Assembly: GCF_007860075.1 (NCBI RefSeq)
Contig: NZ_SJPP01000003.1
Span: forward strand, 558,001-622,000
Length of the DNA stretch: 64,000 bases
Reading direction: 5' to 3'
Origin: Symmachiella macrocystis
GTDB taxonomy: Bacteria > Planctomycetota > Planctomycetia > Planctomycetales > Planctomycetaceae
The first letter of the stretch is position 1; each line of letters opens with the position of its first letter. Both the position numbers and the translations under genes were made by a program. A model generated the notes under the pieces. It saw only the letters and a list, made by a program, of their open reading frames with translations. It searched no databases and was not told the origin of the DNA. Below, one piece after another: positions 36,205-44,890 of the stretch.

Positions 36205-36981
36205 ATGACTATTGAAGCGGCCGAACAACTCAAACGGGAATTCACCGACAAGTACGTTGTTGTCGAGTCGGGCGTGCCGGAATTATTGCGGTTCGCGTCA
36301 CGCACGGGAATCGTGAAAACGGTCAACATGAGTGGCCGAGCACTGGTCGAATTCGACGGTGGCGAGGACATCACCTGGTACGACATCGACCCCAGCTATC
36401 TGAAGGTTGTAGACAAGCCCGAACCCAAAAAAGCCGCTGCCCCTGCTAAAAAGGCCGCTCCGGCCGGGAAAGCCGCTGCTGCGAAACCGGCCGCCAAAAA
36501 GGGCATGAGCCCCTTGGAAATGGCTCGCGCCCAAGGCGCCGGCGGAAAAGATGCTGCCCCGGCGGGAGACAAACCGCTCTCGCCGCTGGAACGCGCACGC
36601 ATGGAAGGTGCCGCTGGCGGGGGAAGCAAGACGGCCGAGAAAAAACCTGCTGCAAAACCCGCAGCCGCTGGAGGCGACAAACCGCTCTCCCCATTGGAAC
36701 GTGCCCGCATGGAAGGGGCAGCTGGTTCGGGTGCAAAAGCCGCTCCCGCCAAAAAACCGGCCCCGACTGGCGACGGTGGGAAACCGCTCTCTCCGTTGGA
36801 ACGGGCTCGGATGGAAGGTGCCGCCGGATCGAAATCCAGCGAACCAGTCGCTGAGGAAGCCCCAGCCGCTGAAGCAGAAGAAGTCAAAGCCCCCGCCGCC
36901 AAAGCCTCTACGACGGGTGCGGACGGCAAACCGCTCTCCAAAATCGAACTCGCCCGCCAACAAGGCGCGTTTAAGGGCTAG
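36205..36981 (+). CDS. small-barrel protein with five SPLERARMEGA-type peptide repeats
   Basis: 258 residues. Residues 1-70 form a compact beta domain resembling an SH3/KOW-like barrel (KYVVVES, GIVKTVNMSGRALVEFDG, ITWYDIDPSYLKVV). Residues 71-258 are Lys/Ala/Pro/Gly-rich linker with five short motifs: MSPLEMARAQGAG (101), KPLSPLERARMEGAAG (123, 159, 193) and KPLSKIELARQQGAFK (242). Each looks like a Ser/Pro-capped amphipathic helix. No signal or TM. The layout suggests a multivalent scaffold or adaptor (inference). No family recognised. Flanked by hypothetical and thioredoxin-like genes. Confidence 0.8.
   Translation: MTIEAAEQLKREFTDKYVVVESGVPELLRFASRTGIVKTVNMSGRALVEFDGGEDITWYDIDPSYLKVVDKPEPKKAAAPAKKAAPAGKAAAAKPAAKKGMSPLEMARAQGAGGKDAAPAGDKPLSPLERARMEGAAGGGSKTAEKKPAAKPAAAGGDKPLSPLERARMEGAAGSGAKAAPAKKPAPTGDGGKPLSPLERARMEGAAGSKSSEPVAEEAPAAEAEEVKAPAAKASTTGADGKPLSKIELARQQGAFKG
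36502..36975 (+). repeat. five coding repeats with diverged codons
   Basis: Repeat units start at 36502, 36571, 36679, 36781 and 36928. The three central copies encode the same 16 residues yet differ at many third codon positions, so the peptide has been kept by selection rather than by recent duplication. Confidence 0.85.
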
Positions 36982-37131
36982 GTCGCCCCGATTGGCAAGC
37001 GGCGAGCGCATACGCATCCAATGCACGCAGCGCTCCACAGACACTCCCTTCGCCCTCCGGAAAAGTGGCCGGGGGGGTGGGCCCGCTAACCCAAACGGGT
37101 CCCCACGAATAGCACGTGACGCACGAAACAA

Positions 37132-37614
37132 CTATTTCGTCGTCGTCGCTTTTTCGCCGGAGACCTGTCGCAACTCTTGGTGCACACGCAAGGCGTTCCG
37201 CAAGTTTTTCGCATAGCTGCCTGATTTTTGGTAGCCGACGATGTTGGCCAGCATATCGGCGTCGGAATTGACGACGATCGTCGCCGGGAGCGATTTTACC
37301 TTGAGGATTTTGGCAACCTTCTCGTCTTTTTCCAGATCCAGCTTCACAGCGATAAAGTTGTTGTTGATGAACTTCGCCATATTCGCTTCGTTCAGCGTCT
37401 CTCGTTCCAACTTGTGGCAGAAGAAACACCAATCGGCACCGAAGACCAACAGGATCGGTTTCCCGGTTTTGAGAGATAGCTTGTGCGCTGCCGTGAGGTT
37501 GGGTTGCCAATCCACTTTTTTGACCGCCGTCTTTTCAGCGGCTGTGACGGCTGTGGTCGCGGTAAAGCAGACGAGTAGTGCCAAACAGAATTTGGCCAGT
37601 GGGCGTCGATCCAT
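37132..37614 (-). CDS. secreted thioredoxin-like protein
   Basis: 160 residues with a signal peptide (1-25, KFCLALLVCFTATTAVTA). Thioredoxin fold with active site ADWCFFCHKLERET and cis-Pro in SLPATIVV. Similar to DUF255/DsbD-gamma-like periplasmic reductases. Start ATG 37614 has AGGGG about nine bases upstream; ATG 37623 directly abuts that sequence and is less likely. Acts outside the cytoplasm on protein disulfides (family knowledge). Confidence 0.85.
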   Translation of the reverse strand: MDRRPLAKFCLALLVCFTATTAVTAAEKTAVKKVDWQPNLTAAHKLSLKTGKPILLVFGADWCFFCHKLERETLNEANMAKFINNNFIAVKLDLEKDEKVAKILKVKSLPATIVVNSDADMLANIVGYQKSGSYAKNLRNALRVHQELRQVSGEKATTTK

Positions 37615-37976
37615 GACAGTCATCCCCTGGGTAGGTCTCAACGAAGAGTAAATATCGGTAAACGCCCCTCGGCCCGCGCGGCATCTCATTTCGCGACAGT
37701 ATTGGGGACATGCATTCCGGTTATGCACTCTATATCGGTGCGCACGGTGGCAAGGCTGTGTGCGAATCTTCACCAAGAGGGTGGGAAATGCGGAAACAGT
37801 GCGAAAAAGCTGGTGATCTTTGGAGAAATCACCTCTGTTGCCGCCGTTTTAGGAGGAAGCGGCGATCGCGTTCGCTTATCCCAATTTGTGGGGGTGCATG
37901 CGCAACTGTCCTCTAGCGGAGCAGGAAGTTGCGAGAGTAGGCGCGGGGCAGCGTTTGCCCGACGGAATGTGCAGGC
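37615..37976. other. intergenic region, no gene seen
   Basis: 362 bases between the response regulator stop and the thioredoxin-like start, both minus strand. Short plus-strand frames are not protein-like. No terminator recognised. Confidence 0.4.
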
Positions 37977-39329
37977 CTAAACCTCAATCCCTAAATCCTC
38001 AATCTTACGATACAGACTCGATAGGCCCAGCCGCAGGCGTTTGGCGGCTTCGCGTTTGTCGGGGCATTGGCGTAGGACTCTGGAGATGTGGAGTCGTTCG
38101 TAGTGTTCGCGGGCTGAGCGGAGGTCGTCGGTCGCTGGCAATAGTTGGCCGACGCCCAAGAGATCCGGCGGCAGGTCCTGGGGGCGGATTTGGGTGCCTT
38201 CGCACATGATCACAGCTCGTTCGATGGCGTTGTCGAGTTGCCGGACATTGCCTTTCCAGCGGGCCGACATCAATAGCCGCATGGTTTCGCTGTCGACGCC
38301 GCTGACCCGTTTGCCCATTTTAGCCGTATGTTTGCCGAGAAACGAATCAACCAGTTCGGGGATATCGTCTAGGCGTTCGTGGAGCGGCGGGATTCGCATT
38401 TTTACGCCATTGAGCCGGTAGAACAAATCCTCCTGAAAGCGCCCCTCGGAAACTTCCTGGGCCAAGTCGCGCGTGGTGGATGCAACAATGCGGGCGGAGA
38501 TGGATTGCGGTTCGACGCCGCCGAGCGGAACGACTTCCTGATGTTCGATCACGCGTAACAATTTGGCCTGCGTCCCTAAAGGGAGTTGGGCGACATCATC
38601 CAGAAAAACGGTCCCTTCGCCAGCGTGATGGAACACGCCTTGTTGATCGGACTCCGCTCCGGCAAAGGCTCCTTTGCGATGGCCGAAGAGTTGGCTTTCC
38701 AACAACTCGACCGGCATGGTTGCGCAGTTGGCGGCTAGGAAACGTTCCGAAGCATTGGGCCCGGCGCGATGGATGGCGCGGGCAAAGAGTTCCTTACCCG
38801 TACCGCTCTCTCCCTCCAACAACACGTTGGATCGCGTGACCGCAATTTTGCGAATCGACGCCTGGGCTTCGCGGATAGGGATGCTGCTGCCGACGATTTC
38901 GCCAAAGGAATCCTGCCGTGTCAATTCGCGGCGCAAGGCTTGATTCTCGACGTACAACTGTCGAAACCGAAACAGCCGGTCGATTTTGTGCCGCAAGTCC
39001 TCGAATAACACCGGTTTGACCAGGTAGTCTGCTGCTCCGGCGTGAAACGCCTCGACCGCGTTTTCGACGGTGGCGTAGGAGGTGATCACCAGTACAAACA
39101 GGTTGGGATCGAGTTGTTGCAACCGCCTGAGCAGCGCGATACCGTCGCCGTCGGGGAGCTGCACATCGCAGAGCGCAACTTGAAAGTCGCGTTGCTGCGC
39201 CAGAGCGAGTGCCTCGCCGACGTTGGCCGCCTCGGCAACGTCGAACCCTTCGCTGGTGAGAAACTCGCTGAGCGTCGTGCGAATCACGACCTCGTCTTCG
39301 ACAATCAAAACTGCGGGTAATTTTTTCAC
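37977..39329 (-). CDS. sigma-54-dependent NtrC-family response regulator
   Basis: 450 residues: receiver domain (1-120) with phosphorylatable Asp55 in LCDVQLPDGDG and Lys105; AAA+ domain with Walker A GESGTGKE (173-180) and Walker B VFLDDV (DD instead of DE, 241-246); Fis-type HTH at the end (KREAAKRLRLGLSSLYRKIEDL). The sigma-54 loop reads GAFAGA (220-225), replacing the normally critical Thr with Ala. Its start overlaps the histidine kinase stop by four bases (ATGA), so the kinase is its cognate partner. Confidence 0.92.
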   Translation of the reverse strand: MKKLPAVLIVEDEVVIRTTLSEFLTSEGFDVAEAANVGEALALAQQRDFQVALCDVQLPDGDGIALLRRLQQLDPNLFVLVITSYATVENAVEAFHAGAADYLVKPVLFEDLRHKIDRLFRFRQLYVENQALRRELTRQDSFGEIVGSSIPIREAQASIRKIAVTRSNVLLEGESGTGKELFARAIHRAGPNASERFLAANCATMPVELLESQLFGHRKGAFAGAESDQQGVFHHAGEGTVFLDDVAQLPLGTQAKLLRVIEHQEVVPLGGVEPQSISARIVASTTRDLAQEVSEGRFQEDLFYRLNGVKMRIPPLHERLDDIPELVDSFLGKHTAKMGKRVSGVDSETMRLLMSARWKGNVRQLDNAIERAVIMCEGTQIRPQDLPPDLLGVGQLLPATDDLRSAREHYERLHISRVLRQCPDKREAAKRLRLGLSSLYRKIEDLGIEV

Positions 39330-40726
39330 GGTGTTGTCATTTCCGTTCTAACTGCTTCCGATTCCAGGACATCAGGATGAATGCGTACGACTTCGCAGGT
39401 CACATACACGACGAATGTCGTCCCAGCCGAGGAACTCTCGCGCAATTCGATCCGCCCTTCGCCGGCCTGCTCAATGATTCCGCGGCAAACAAATAGCCCC
39501 AAACCGGTGCCGGTCTCTTTGGTCGTAAAATACGGTTGAAAAATCCGCTGTTGGTTCTCTGCGGAAATCCCATGCCCGTCGTCGCTGATGGCGACTTCGA
39601 TTGTGCCATCCTTGAGTTGTGTGGAGATTTCGATCGTCCCACCTTCATCGGTGGCATCCATCGCGTTGAGAATCAAATTCAACAGGATTTGCACCAATTG
39701 ATCCCGCGCCGCTCGCAACAAGGGGATCCCCTCAGCATAGCGGGTGACGATCTTTTTTCCTTTTTTGCGTTTGTAATATTTAGCGATATTCAAAGCGGCA
39801 TCAATGATTTCGTGAATATCGCATTTTGATTTTTGTGTGGTGGCCGGGCGGCTGAAATCGACTAACTCCCGCAATGTCCGTTGGATCCGTCGCAATTGAT
39901 CATCGACCAGGCTCAGTTTTTCTCGGGTGTATTCATCGGTCGGACGACGATTGAGCATTTGCACCAACGAACTGATGGCGGCTAACGGGTTGCCGACTTC
40001 GTGCGCGATTCCCGCTGCCAACAGGCCGAAAGCGGCATGCTTCTCCTGCTGCACTAACTGGGCTTGCGACTCCTGGAGTTCCTGTGTCCGCTCGGCGATC
40101 CGCTGTTCCAATAACAATTGATTTTGCGTCAATTTGTCGTTCATTTGGCGGAGCCGTCCGCCGGCATTTTGCAACAATCCACCCAACGACGTTCCCGCCC
40201 AGGTCACCCACCCCATGAAGATCAACATCAACAACAACGTTTCCCCGGACCCTGCCACCAGATGCAAACCCCCATCGGGGCCGGGAACGCGATTGACCAA
40301 AACCAGCGTAGCAAAACTCAAACTGTGTAGCGTGAAGGTCGAATAGGTCAGCCAGCGAGAATAGCGCAGGGCGAATACCAACAACGACAAAAAGTAGTAA
40401 TACCGGAAGGGACTTTCGGCCCCTTGATCGAAGTAGCACAGCAAGCCAATGAACACGGCTTCCATCACCGCCACGATCAACGGCGCTCTGCTGAGAAAGA
40501 CTTTTCCGCGAATGCTCCAGACCGTGTCCAACAGCGCATACACGGCCCCCAGCGTGAGGATGGCGTTCATGACCGCATGATTGTGGATATCCCGTTCCAG
40601 CACGTTTACCAGCGCGTACCCCACACACAAACCGAACCAGCGAATGCGGACGGTGATGGTCTCGGCGGCTAGATCCCACCGGGGTGTCTCGTTGGATGTG
40701 CGGCTCAAGGCCTCGTCGTGACTCAA
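39326..40726 (-). CDS. membrane sensor histidine kinase
   Basis: Five to six TM helices in the first 180 residues, a coiled coil, DHp domain with phosphoacceptor His in AAGIAHEVGNPLAAISS, and HATPase_c motifs (LILNAMDAT, ISDDGHGIS, GTGLGLFVCRGI). NtrB/AtoS-like class. No ATG is available. A TTG at 40726 has GGAG five bases upstream; a TTG at 40756 abuts AGGA. I favour 40726, about 35 bases after the TSS predicted from a TATAAT at 40773-40768. Signal unknown; the sensing region is membrane-embedded. Confidence 0.9.
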   Translation of the reverse strand: MSHDEALSRTSNETPRWDLAAETITVRIRWFGLCVGYALVNVLERDIHNHAVMNAILTLGAVYALLDTVWSIRGKVFLSRAPLIVAVMEAVFIGLLCYFDQGAESPFRYYYFLSLLVFALRYSRWLTYSTFTLHSLSFATLVLVNRVPGPDGGLHLVAGSGETLLLMLIFMGWVTWAGTSLGGLLQNAGGRLRQMNDKLTQNQLLLEQRIAERTQELQESQAQLVQQEKHAAFGLLAAGIAHEVGNPLAAISSLVQMLNRRPTDEYTREKLSLVDDQLRRIQRTLRELVDFSRPATTQKSKCDIHEIIDAALNIAKYYKRKKGKKIVTRYAEGIPLLRAARDQLVQILLNLILNAMDATDEGGTIEISTQLKDGTIEVAISDDGHGISAENQQRIFQPYFTTKETGTGLGLFVCRGIIEQAGEGRIELRESSSAGTTFVVYVTCEVVRIHPDVLESEAVRTEMTTP

Positions 40727-40767
40727 AACAGCTCCAGATTTTTTACAATCATTCAATCCTAATTATC

Positions 40768-40773
40768 ATTATA
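40768..40773 (-). promoter_or_regulatory. candidate -10 element of the kinase-regulator operon
   Basis: TATAAT on the minus strand in an AT-rich patch. The -35 side is not clear. Distance fits the TTG start at 40726. Confidence 0.45.
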
Positions 40774-40916
40774 GATGAGTCGCCATCGGTTGGTAGCGTC
40801 AAAAGAGGGTAGTTTTCGCCTCCGGCGAGGGGGCGGCAGAATAGTCGGCGCCGCGACGTTCTGGTAAACTCCCGCTCGCACGATGCCACCGTTTCACATG
40901 TCCGAGAAATTGATCG

Positions 40917-42422
40917 ATGAATATCGTAATCGCTACGTCAGAGGCCGTTCCCTTTGCCAAAACGGGCGGATTGGCCGATGTCACCACGGCACTGGCCAAG
41001 GCCTTGCAGGAATTGGGGCATGATGTCTCGCTGTTCTTGCCCTATTATCAACAAAAACAATCCACCGGCGCCGCTGCGGAATTCCCGCTGACGTCGACAG
41101 GATTTGACTTGTCGATCCCGATTGGCGGAAAAACACGGGGCGGACGGGTGCTCCGCACAGAGTTGCCCGACTCAGACGTCGGAGTGTACCTCATCGATCA
41201 ACCGCTGTACTTCGACCGCCCCGAACTGTACACCGAAAACAACGTCGACTATCAGGACAACTGTGAACGGTTCGTCTTCTTTTCTCGTGCGGTCCTGGAA
41301 GCAGCACGCATGCTCGATTTGCGACCCGATGTCGTGCATGCCAACGATTGGCAGACGGGACTGATTCCGGCGCTGCTGAAATTGGAATACTCCAAAACGG
41401 CGGAGTTCGCACAAACCGGCTCGGTGCTCACGATACACAACTTGGCCTTTCAAGGACAGTTTTGGCACTGGGATATGCTGCTGACCGGATTGGACTGGAA
41501 GCATTTCAATTGGAAGGAAATGGAATTCTACGGGCACCTGAATCTGCTGAAAACCGGCATCGCCTTTAGCGACTACATCACCACTGTCAGTCCCACGTAC
41601 GCGCAGGAGATTCAAGGGGAAGCCAACGGCGCCGGGTTGGATTCGGTCCTCACGCATTGCGCCGACCGATTGGTGGGGATCCTCAACGGGGTAGATATGT
41701 CGCAATGGAATCCCAAAATCGATCCGCATCTTGCGCAGAATTACGATTCCGCAACCGCCGCAGACGGGAAACCCGCCTGCAAAGCTGCTTTGCAAGAACG
41801 AATGGGACTGCCGCAGCGGGCCGAGACACCGGTCTTGGGCATGGTGTCGCGGATGGCGGATCAAAAGGGATTCGACATCATCGCCGGCTGTATCGATGAC
41901 ATCTTGGCCCAGGATCTGCAACTGGTATTTTTAGGCACTGGCGATGCGAAATACGAGGACTATCTCACACAACTTGCCGCGAAGTATCCTGACAAGGTTG
42001 CCGTGACAGTCGGCTTTAACGAAGCTCTAGCGCACCAGATCGAAGCGGGCAGCGATATGTACCTGATGCCGAGTCGGTTTGAGCCGTGTGGGCTGAATCA
42101 GATGTATAGCTTAGTCTACGGCACGGTCCCGATTGTTCGGGCAGTGGGGGGGTTAGCCGATTCGGTTGTGGATGCGACGCCGGAGAATTTGCGGTCCGGG
42201 ACTGCCAACGGGTTTTCGTTTGTGGACTATCGCCCGGAGGCGCTCGCATCGGCGCTGCAGCGCGCATTAGACGCCTACAAGGATCGACAACAATGGCGGC
42301 AATTGGTCACCAATGGGATGTCGGCCGATTGGTCTTGGCAAAACAGCGCCCGCCGCTATGTCGACGTCTATCGACAAGCAATCCAACGTCAGGGGCTCAT
42401 GACTGCGACAACGGCTGAATAG
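40917..42422 (+). CDS. glgA: glycogen (starch) synthase
   Basis: GT5 enzyme extending alpha-1,4-glucan from ADP-glucose. Shows the N-terminal ADP-glucose loop KTGGLADV, HANDWQTGLIP, HNLAFQGQF, NGVDMSQWNP and the C-terminal MPSRFEPCGLNQMYSLVYGTVPIVRAVGGLADSV. 501 residues, full length. No other glg gene is adjacent. Confidence 0.96.
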   Translation: MNIVIATSEAVPFAKTGGLADVTTALAKALQELGHDVSLFLPYYQQKQSTGAAAEFPLTSTGFDLSIPIGGKTRGGRVLRTELPDSDVGVYLIDQPLYFDRPELYTENNVDYQDNCERFVFFSRAVLEAARMLDLRPDVVHANDWQTGLIPALLKLEYSKTAEFAQTGSVLTIHNLAFQGQFWHWDMLLTGLDWKHFNWKEMEFYGHLNLLKTGIAFSDYITTVSPTYAQEIQGEANGAGLDSVLTHCADRLVGILNGVDMSQWNPKIDPHLAQNYDSATAADGKPACKAALQERMGLPQRAETPVLGMVSRMADQKGFDIIAGCIDDILAQDLQLVFLGTGDAKYEDYLTQLAAKYPDKVAVTVGFNEALAHQIEAGSDMYLMPSRFEPCGLNQMYSLVYGTVPIVRAVGGLADSVVDATPENLRSGTANGFSFVDYRPEALASALQRALDAYKDRQQWRQLVTNGMSADWSWQNSARRYVDVYRQAIQRQGLMTATTAE

Positions 42423-42519
42423 TCGACAGGCCCCATCGATTCGGGTATCGTGATATATTGATTCGCCCCGAAAGGCCTCTACGGCCCTCGACACGATATT
42501 TCCCCAATTGAGGACTCCT

Positions 42520-43818
42520 ATGAGACACCGCCAAACCTCGCGCCGCGATTTTCTGAAAACTTCTGCTCTGGGAACCGCCCTGTGGGTCAGCGGGACTCAA
42601 AGTCTGCGAGCTGCGAAGTCTCCGAACGAAAAACTCAACATCGGCGCCATCGGCGTCGGCGGTCGTGGCCGAGCGGATTTGAACGCTGTAGCCACCGAAA
42701 ACATTGTCGCCTTGTGCGACGTCGACGACACACGGTTGGGACAAGCGGCCGAAGGTCATAAATCGGCCAAGACATATGCCGACTACCGGGAATTGTTGCA
42801 GCAAGACGATCTGGATGCCGTTGTGATCGGCACGCCGGACCATCACCACGCTCCGGCCGCTATTCGCGCGTTGCGGCGGGGTTTGCCGGTCTATTGCGAA
42901 AAACCACTGACGCACACCGTTCGCGAAGCCCGCTTGCTGACCGAAACCGCACGCAAAATGGGTGTCGCCACTCAAATGGGGACGCAAAATCACGAACATC
43001 CCGGCTACGTAAAGATGATCGATTTGGTGAAGCAAGGCACCATCGGCCCGGTCCGCGAAGCCCACGTCATCACCGACCGTCCCGGCCGGTGGTGGAAGCA
43101 AGGACAAACGGTCCCGCAAGACCAGCCGGCGGTTCCCAAGGACCTGCATTGGGATCTGTGGTTGGGACCGGCAGCGGAACGGGCATACAGTCCCGCCTAC
43201 GTCCCCTTCGCTTGGCGGGGTTGGTGGGATTTTGGTTGTGGTGCGATCGGCGATATGGCCATCCATCTGATGGATCCGGTCTTCATGGCACTCAATTTGG
43301 GCGGACCGGTCAAGGTGACGTCGACGGGTCCAGCGGTATTGCCCGCCAGCGGTCCAACGGAAATGATCACCAAGTTTGAATTTGCCGCCCGGGGCGATCT
43401 GCCGCCCTGCACCGTCTATTGGTACGAAGGCGAAGCCCGGCCGACTGGTGAGGTCGCCGAACGCTTGCCGATGAACGGCAGCTTGCTGATCGGCGACGAC
43501 GGACAAATCGCCTGCCCGCATGCGAAATATCCAACGTTGTTCACAGGGGATGAGACGAAAGATCTCACACCGGAGAATGCCGAGGAATTCTCCCAAACGC
43601 ACCACCATCAACAATGGATCACCGCCTGCAAAACCGGCAGCCCGACCGGCAGCAACTTTGACTACGCCGGCCCCTTCACCGAAATCGTACTGTTGGGCAA
43701 CGTGGCCTACCGCACCGGTGAAATGGTGCACTATGATCCGCAGAGCATGAAGATCACCAACAACGCGCAAGCGAACGATTTGTTGGACAAGGAATACCGC
43801 GTGGGTTGGGAAGTGTGA
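42520..43818 (+). CDS. Tat-exported Gfo/Idh/MocA family oxidoreductase
   Basis: 432 residues. Twin-arginine signal TSRRDFLKTSALGTALWVSG. Rossmann domain with IGVGGRG, VALCDVDD, VVIGTPDHHH, and EKPLTHTVREAR (Lys typical of the family), followed by the large beta-sheet domain. NAD(P)-dependent sugar or inositol oxidoreduction is the family role. ATG 42520 has AGGA five bases upstream. It precedes the ThuA gene by 55 bases; such pairs are common in planctomycete carbohydrate clusters. Confidence 0.92.
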   Translation: MRHRQTSRRDFLKTSALGTALWVSGTQSLRAAKSPNEKLNIGAIGVGGRGRADLNAVATENIVALCDVDDTRLGQAAEGHKSAKTYADYRELLQQDDLDAVVIGTPDHHHAPAAIRALRRGLPVYCEKPLTHTVREARLLTETARKMGVATQMGTQNHEHPGYVKMIDLVKQGTIGPVREAHVITDRPGRWWKQGQTVPQDQPAVPKDLHWDLWLGPAAERAYSPAYVPFAWRGWWDFGCGAIGDMAIHLMDPVFMALNLGGPVKVTSTGPAVLPASGPTEMITKFEFAARGDLPPCTVYWYEGEARPTGEVAERLPMNGSLLIGDDGQIACPHAKYPTLFTGDETKDLTPENAEEFSQTHHHQQWITACKTGSPTGSNFDYAGPFTEIVLLGNVAYRTGEMVHYDPQSMKITNNAQANDLLDKEYRVGWEV

Positions 43819-43873
43819 TCCAGTAGGCAGTAGATTATTGCTTTTATTATCGAATACCTGGGGATGATTAATT

Positions 43874-44803
43874 ATGTTCAATCGCCGTGAAATGTTGGCT
43901 GCTACGGTGGCTGCTGCTTCGACTTATGGGTTGGGATCGTTTCCCGCTGGCTGGGCGGATGACAAAACGGGCAAGCGCCGCAAAGTCCTGATGTACACCC
44001 GTAGTGAGGGTTACCAACATGCATCGGTCAGCCGTGACAAAGCGGAGTATGGACCGGCGGAATTGGTGTTGATGGATCTGGGCCAGAAACATGGTTTCGA
44101 AGTTTACGCCACCAAGGATGGCTCGGTTTTTACTCCCGAGAACATCGCCAAATACGACGCGTTTTTCTTCTACACGCAAGGGGACTTGAGCAAATCCAAA
44201 AGCCGCGACGATGCCCCGCCCGTTTCGGCGGAAGGCAAAGCGGCGTTTCTACAAGCGATCAAGGATGGCAAAGGCTTTGTTGCCACGCATAGCGCTTCCG
44301 ACACGTATCATTCGCCGGAGCACTACGGCAAAAACCAGTTCGTCAACCAGCCAAATCGCGATCCGTATATCGAGATGATCGGCGGCGAATTCATCAAGCA
44401 TGGTCCACAACAAGTTGCCAAAATGGTCATCGCCGATCCCAAATTCCCGGGACTGGAAGACCGCGGCCAATCGTTTGAGATACGTGATGAATGGTATAGC
44501 CTCAAGAATTTCGCTGATGACCTGCACGTGGTCTTAGTCCAGGAAACGGCAGGCATGAAGGGGAGCGATTACGACCGACCAAACTTCCCCGCCACCTGGG
44601 CACGGAAACATGGCAAAGGCCGCGTGTTTTATTCTTCGATGGGACACCGCGCCGACGTCTGGACGAATCCGATCTTTCAGAATTTGATCCTCGGCGCACT
44701 CTCCTGGGCCACCGGGAACGTCAATGCGGACATCACCCCGAATCTCCGCGAAGTCACGCCGCAATTCGCCACCATGCCTCCCGCACCGGCGAAAAAATCG
44801 TAA
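43874..44803 (+). CDS. ThuA-like protein, probably exported
   Basis: 309 residues. N-terminal NRREMLAATVAAAS looks like a Tat signal. ThuA class I glutamine-amidotransferase-like fold: VLMYTRSEGYQHAS, YDAFFFYTQGDLS, GFVATHSASDTYHS, and GKGRVFYSSMGHRADVW. ThuA proteins are linked to trehalose/disaccharide use via 3-keto sugars. The Gfo/Idh neighbour fits 3-keto-glycoside metabolism (inference). Confidence 0.9.
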   Translation: MFNRREMLAATVAAASTYGLGSFPAGWADDKTGKRRKVLMYTRSEGYQHASVSRDKAEYGPAELVLMDLGQKHGFEVYATKDGSVFTPENIAKYDAFFFYTQGDLSKSKSRDDAPPVSAEGKAAFLQAIKDGKGFVATHSASDTYHSPEHYGKNQFVNQPNRDPYIEMIGGEFIKHGPQQVAKMVIADPKFPGLEDRGQSFEIRDEWYSLKNFADDLHVVLVQETAGMKGSDYDRPNFPATWARKHGKGRVFYSSMGHRADVWTNPIFQNLILGALSWATGNVNADITPNLREVTPQFATMPPAPAKKS

Positions 44804-44844
44804 CGCCGGCACAACTGTCGCTGCCGAGAATACAATCGCACTCC

Positions 44845-44876
44845 AAGCCGATGGTGACAGCCGTCGGCTTTTTTTT
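44845..44876 (+). terminator. Rho-independent terminator after the ThuA gene
   Basis: AAGCCGATGG (44845-44854) pairs with CCGTCGGCTT (44861-44870), one G-U pair, loop TGACAG, then eight T (44869-44876). It ends three bases before the Shine-Dalgarno of the next gene. Confidence 0.88.
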
Positions 44877-44890
44877 CATGAGGTCACTCA

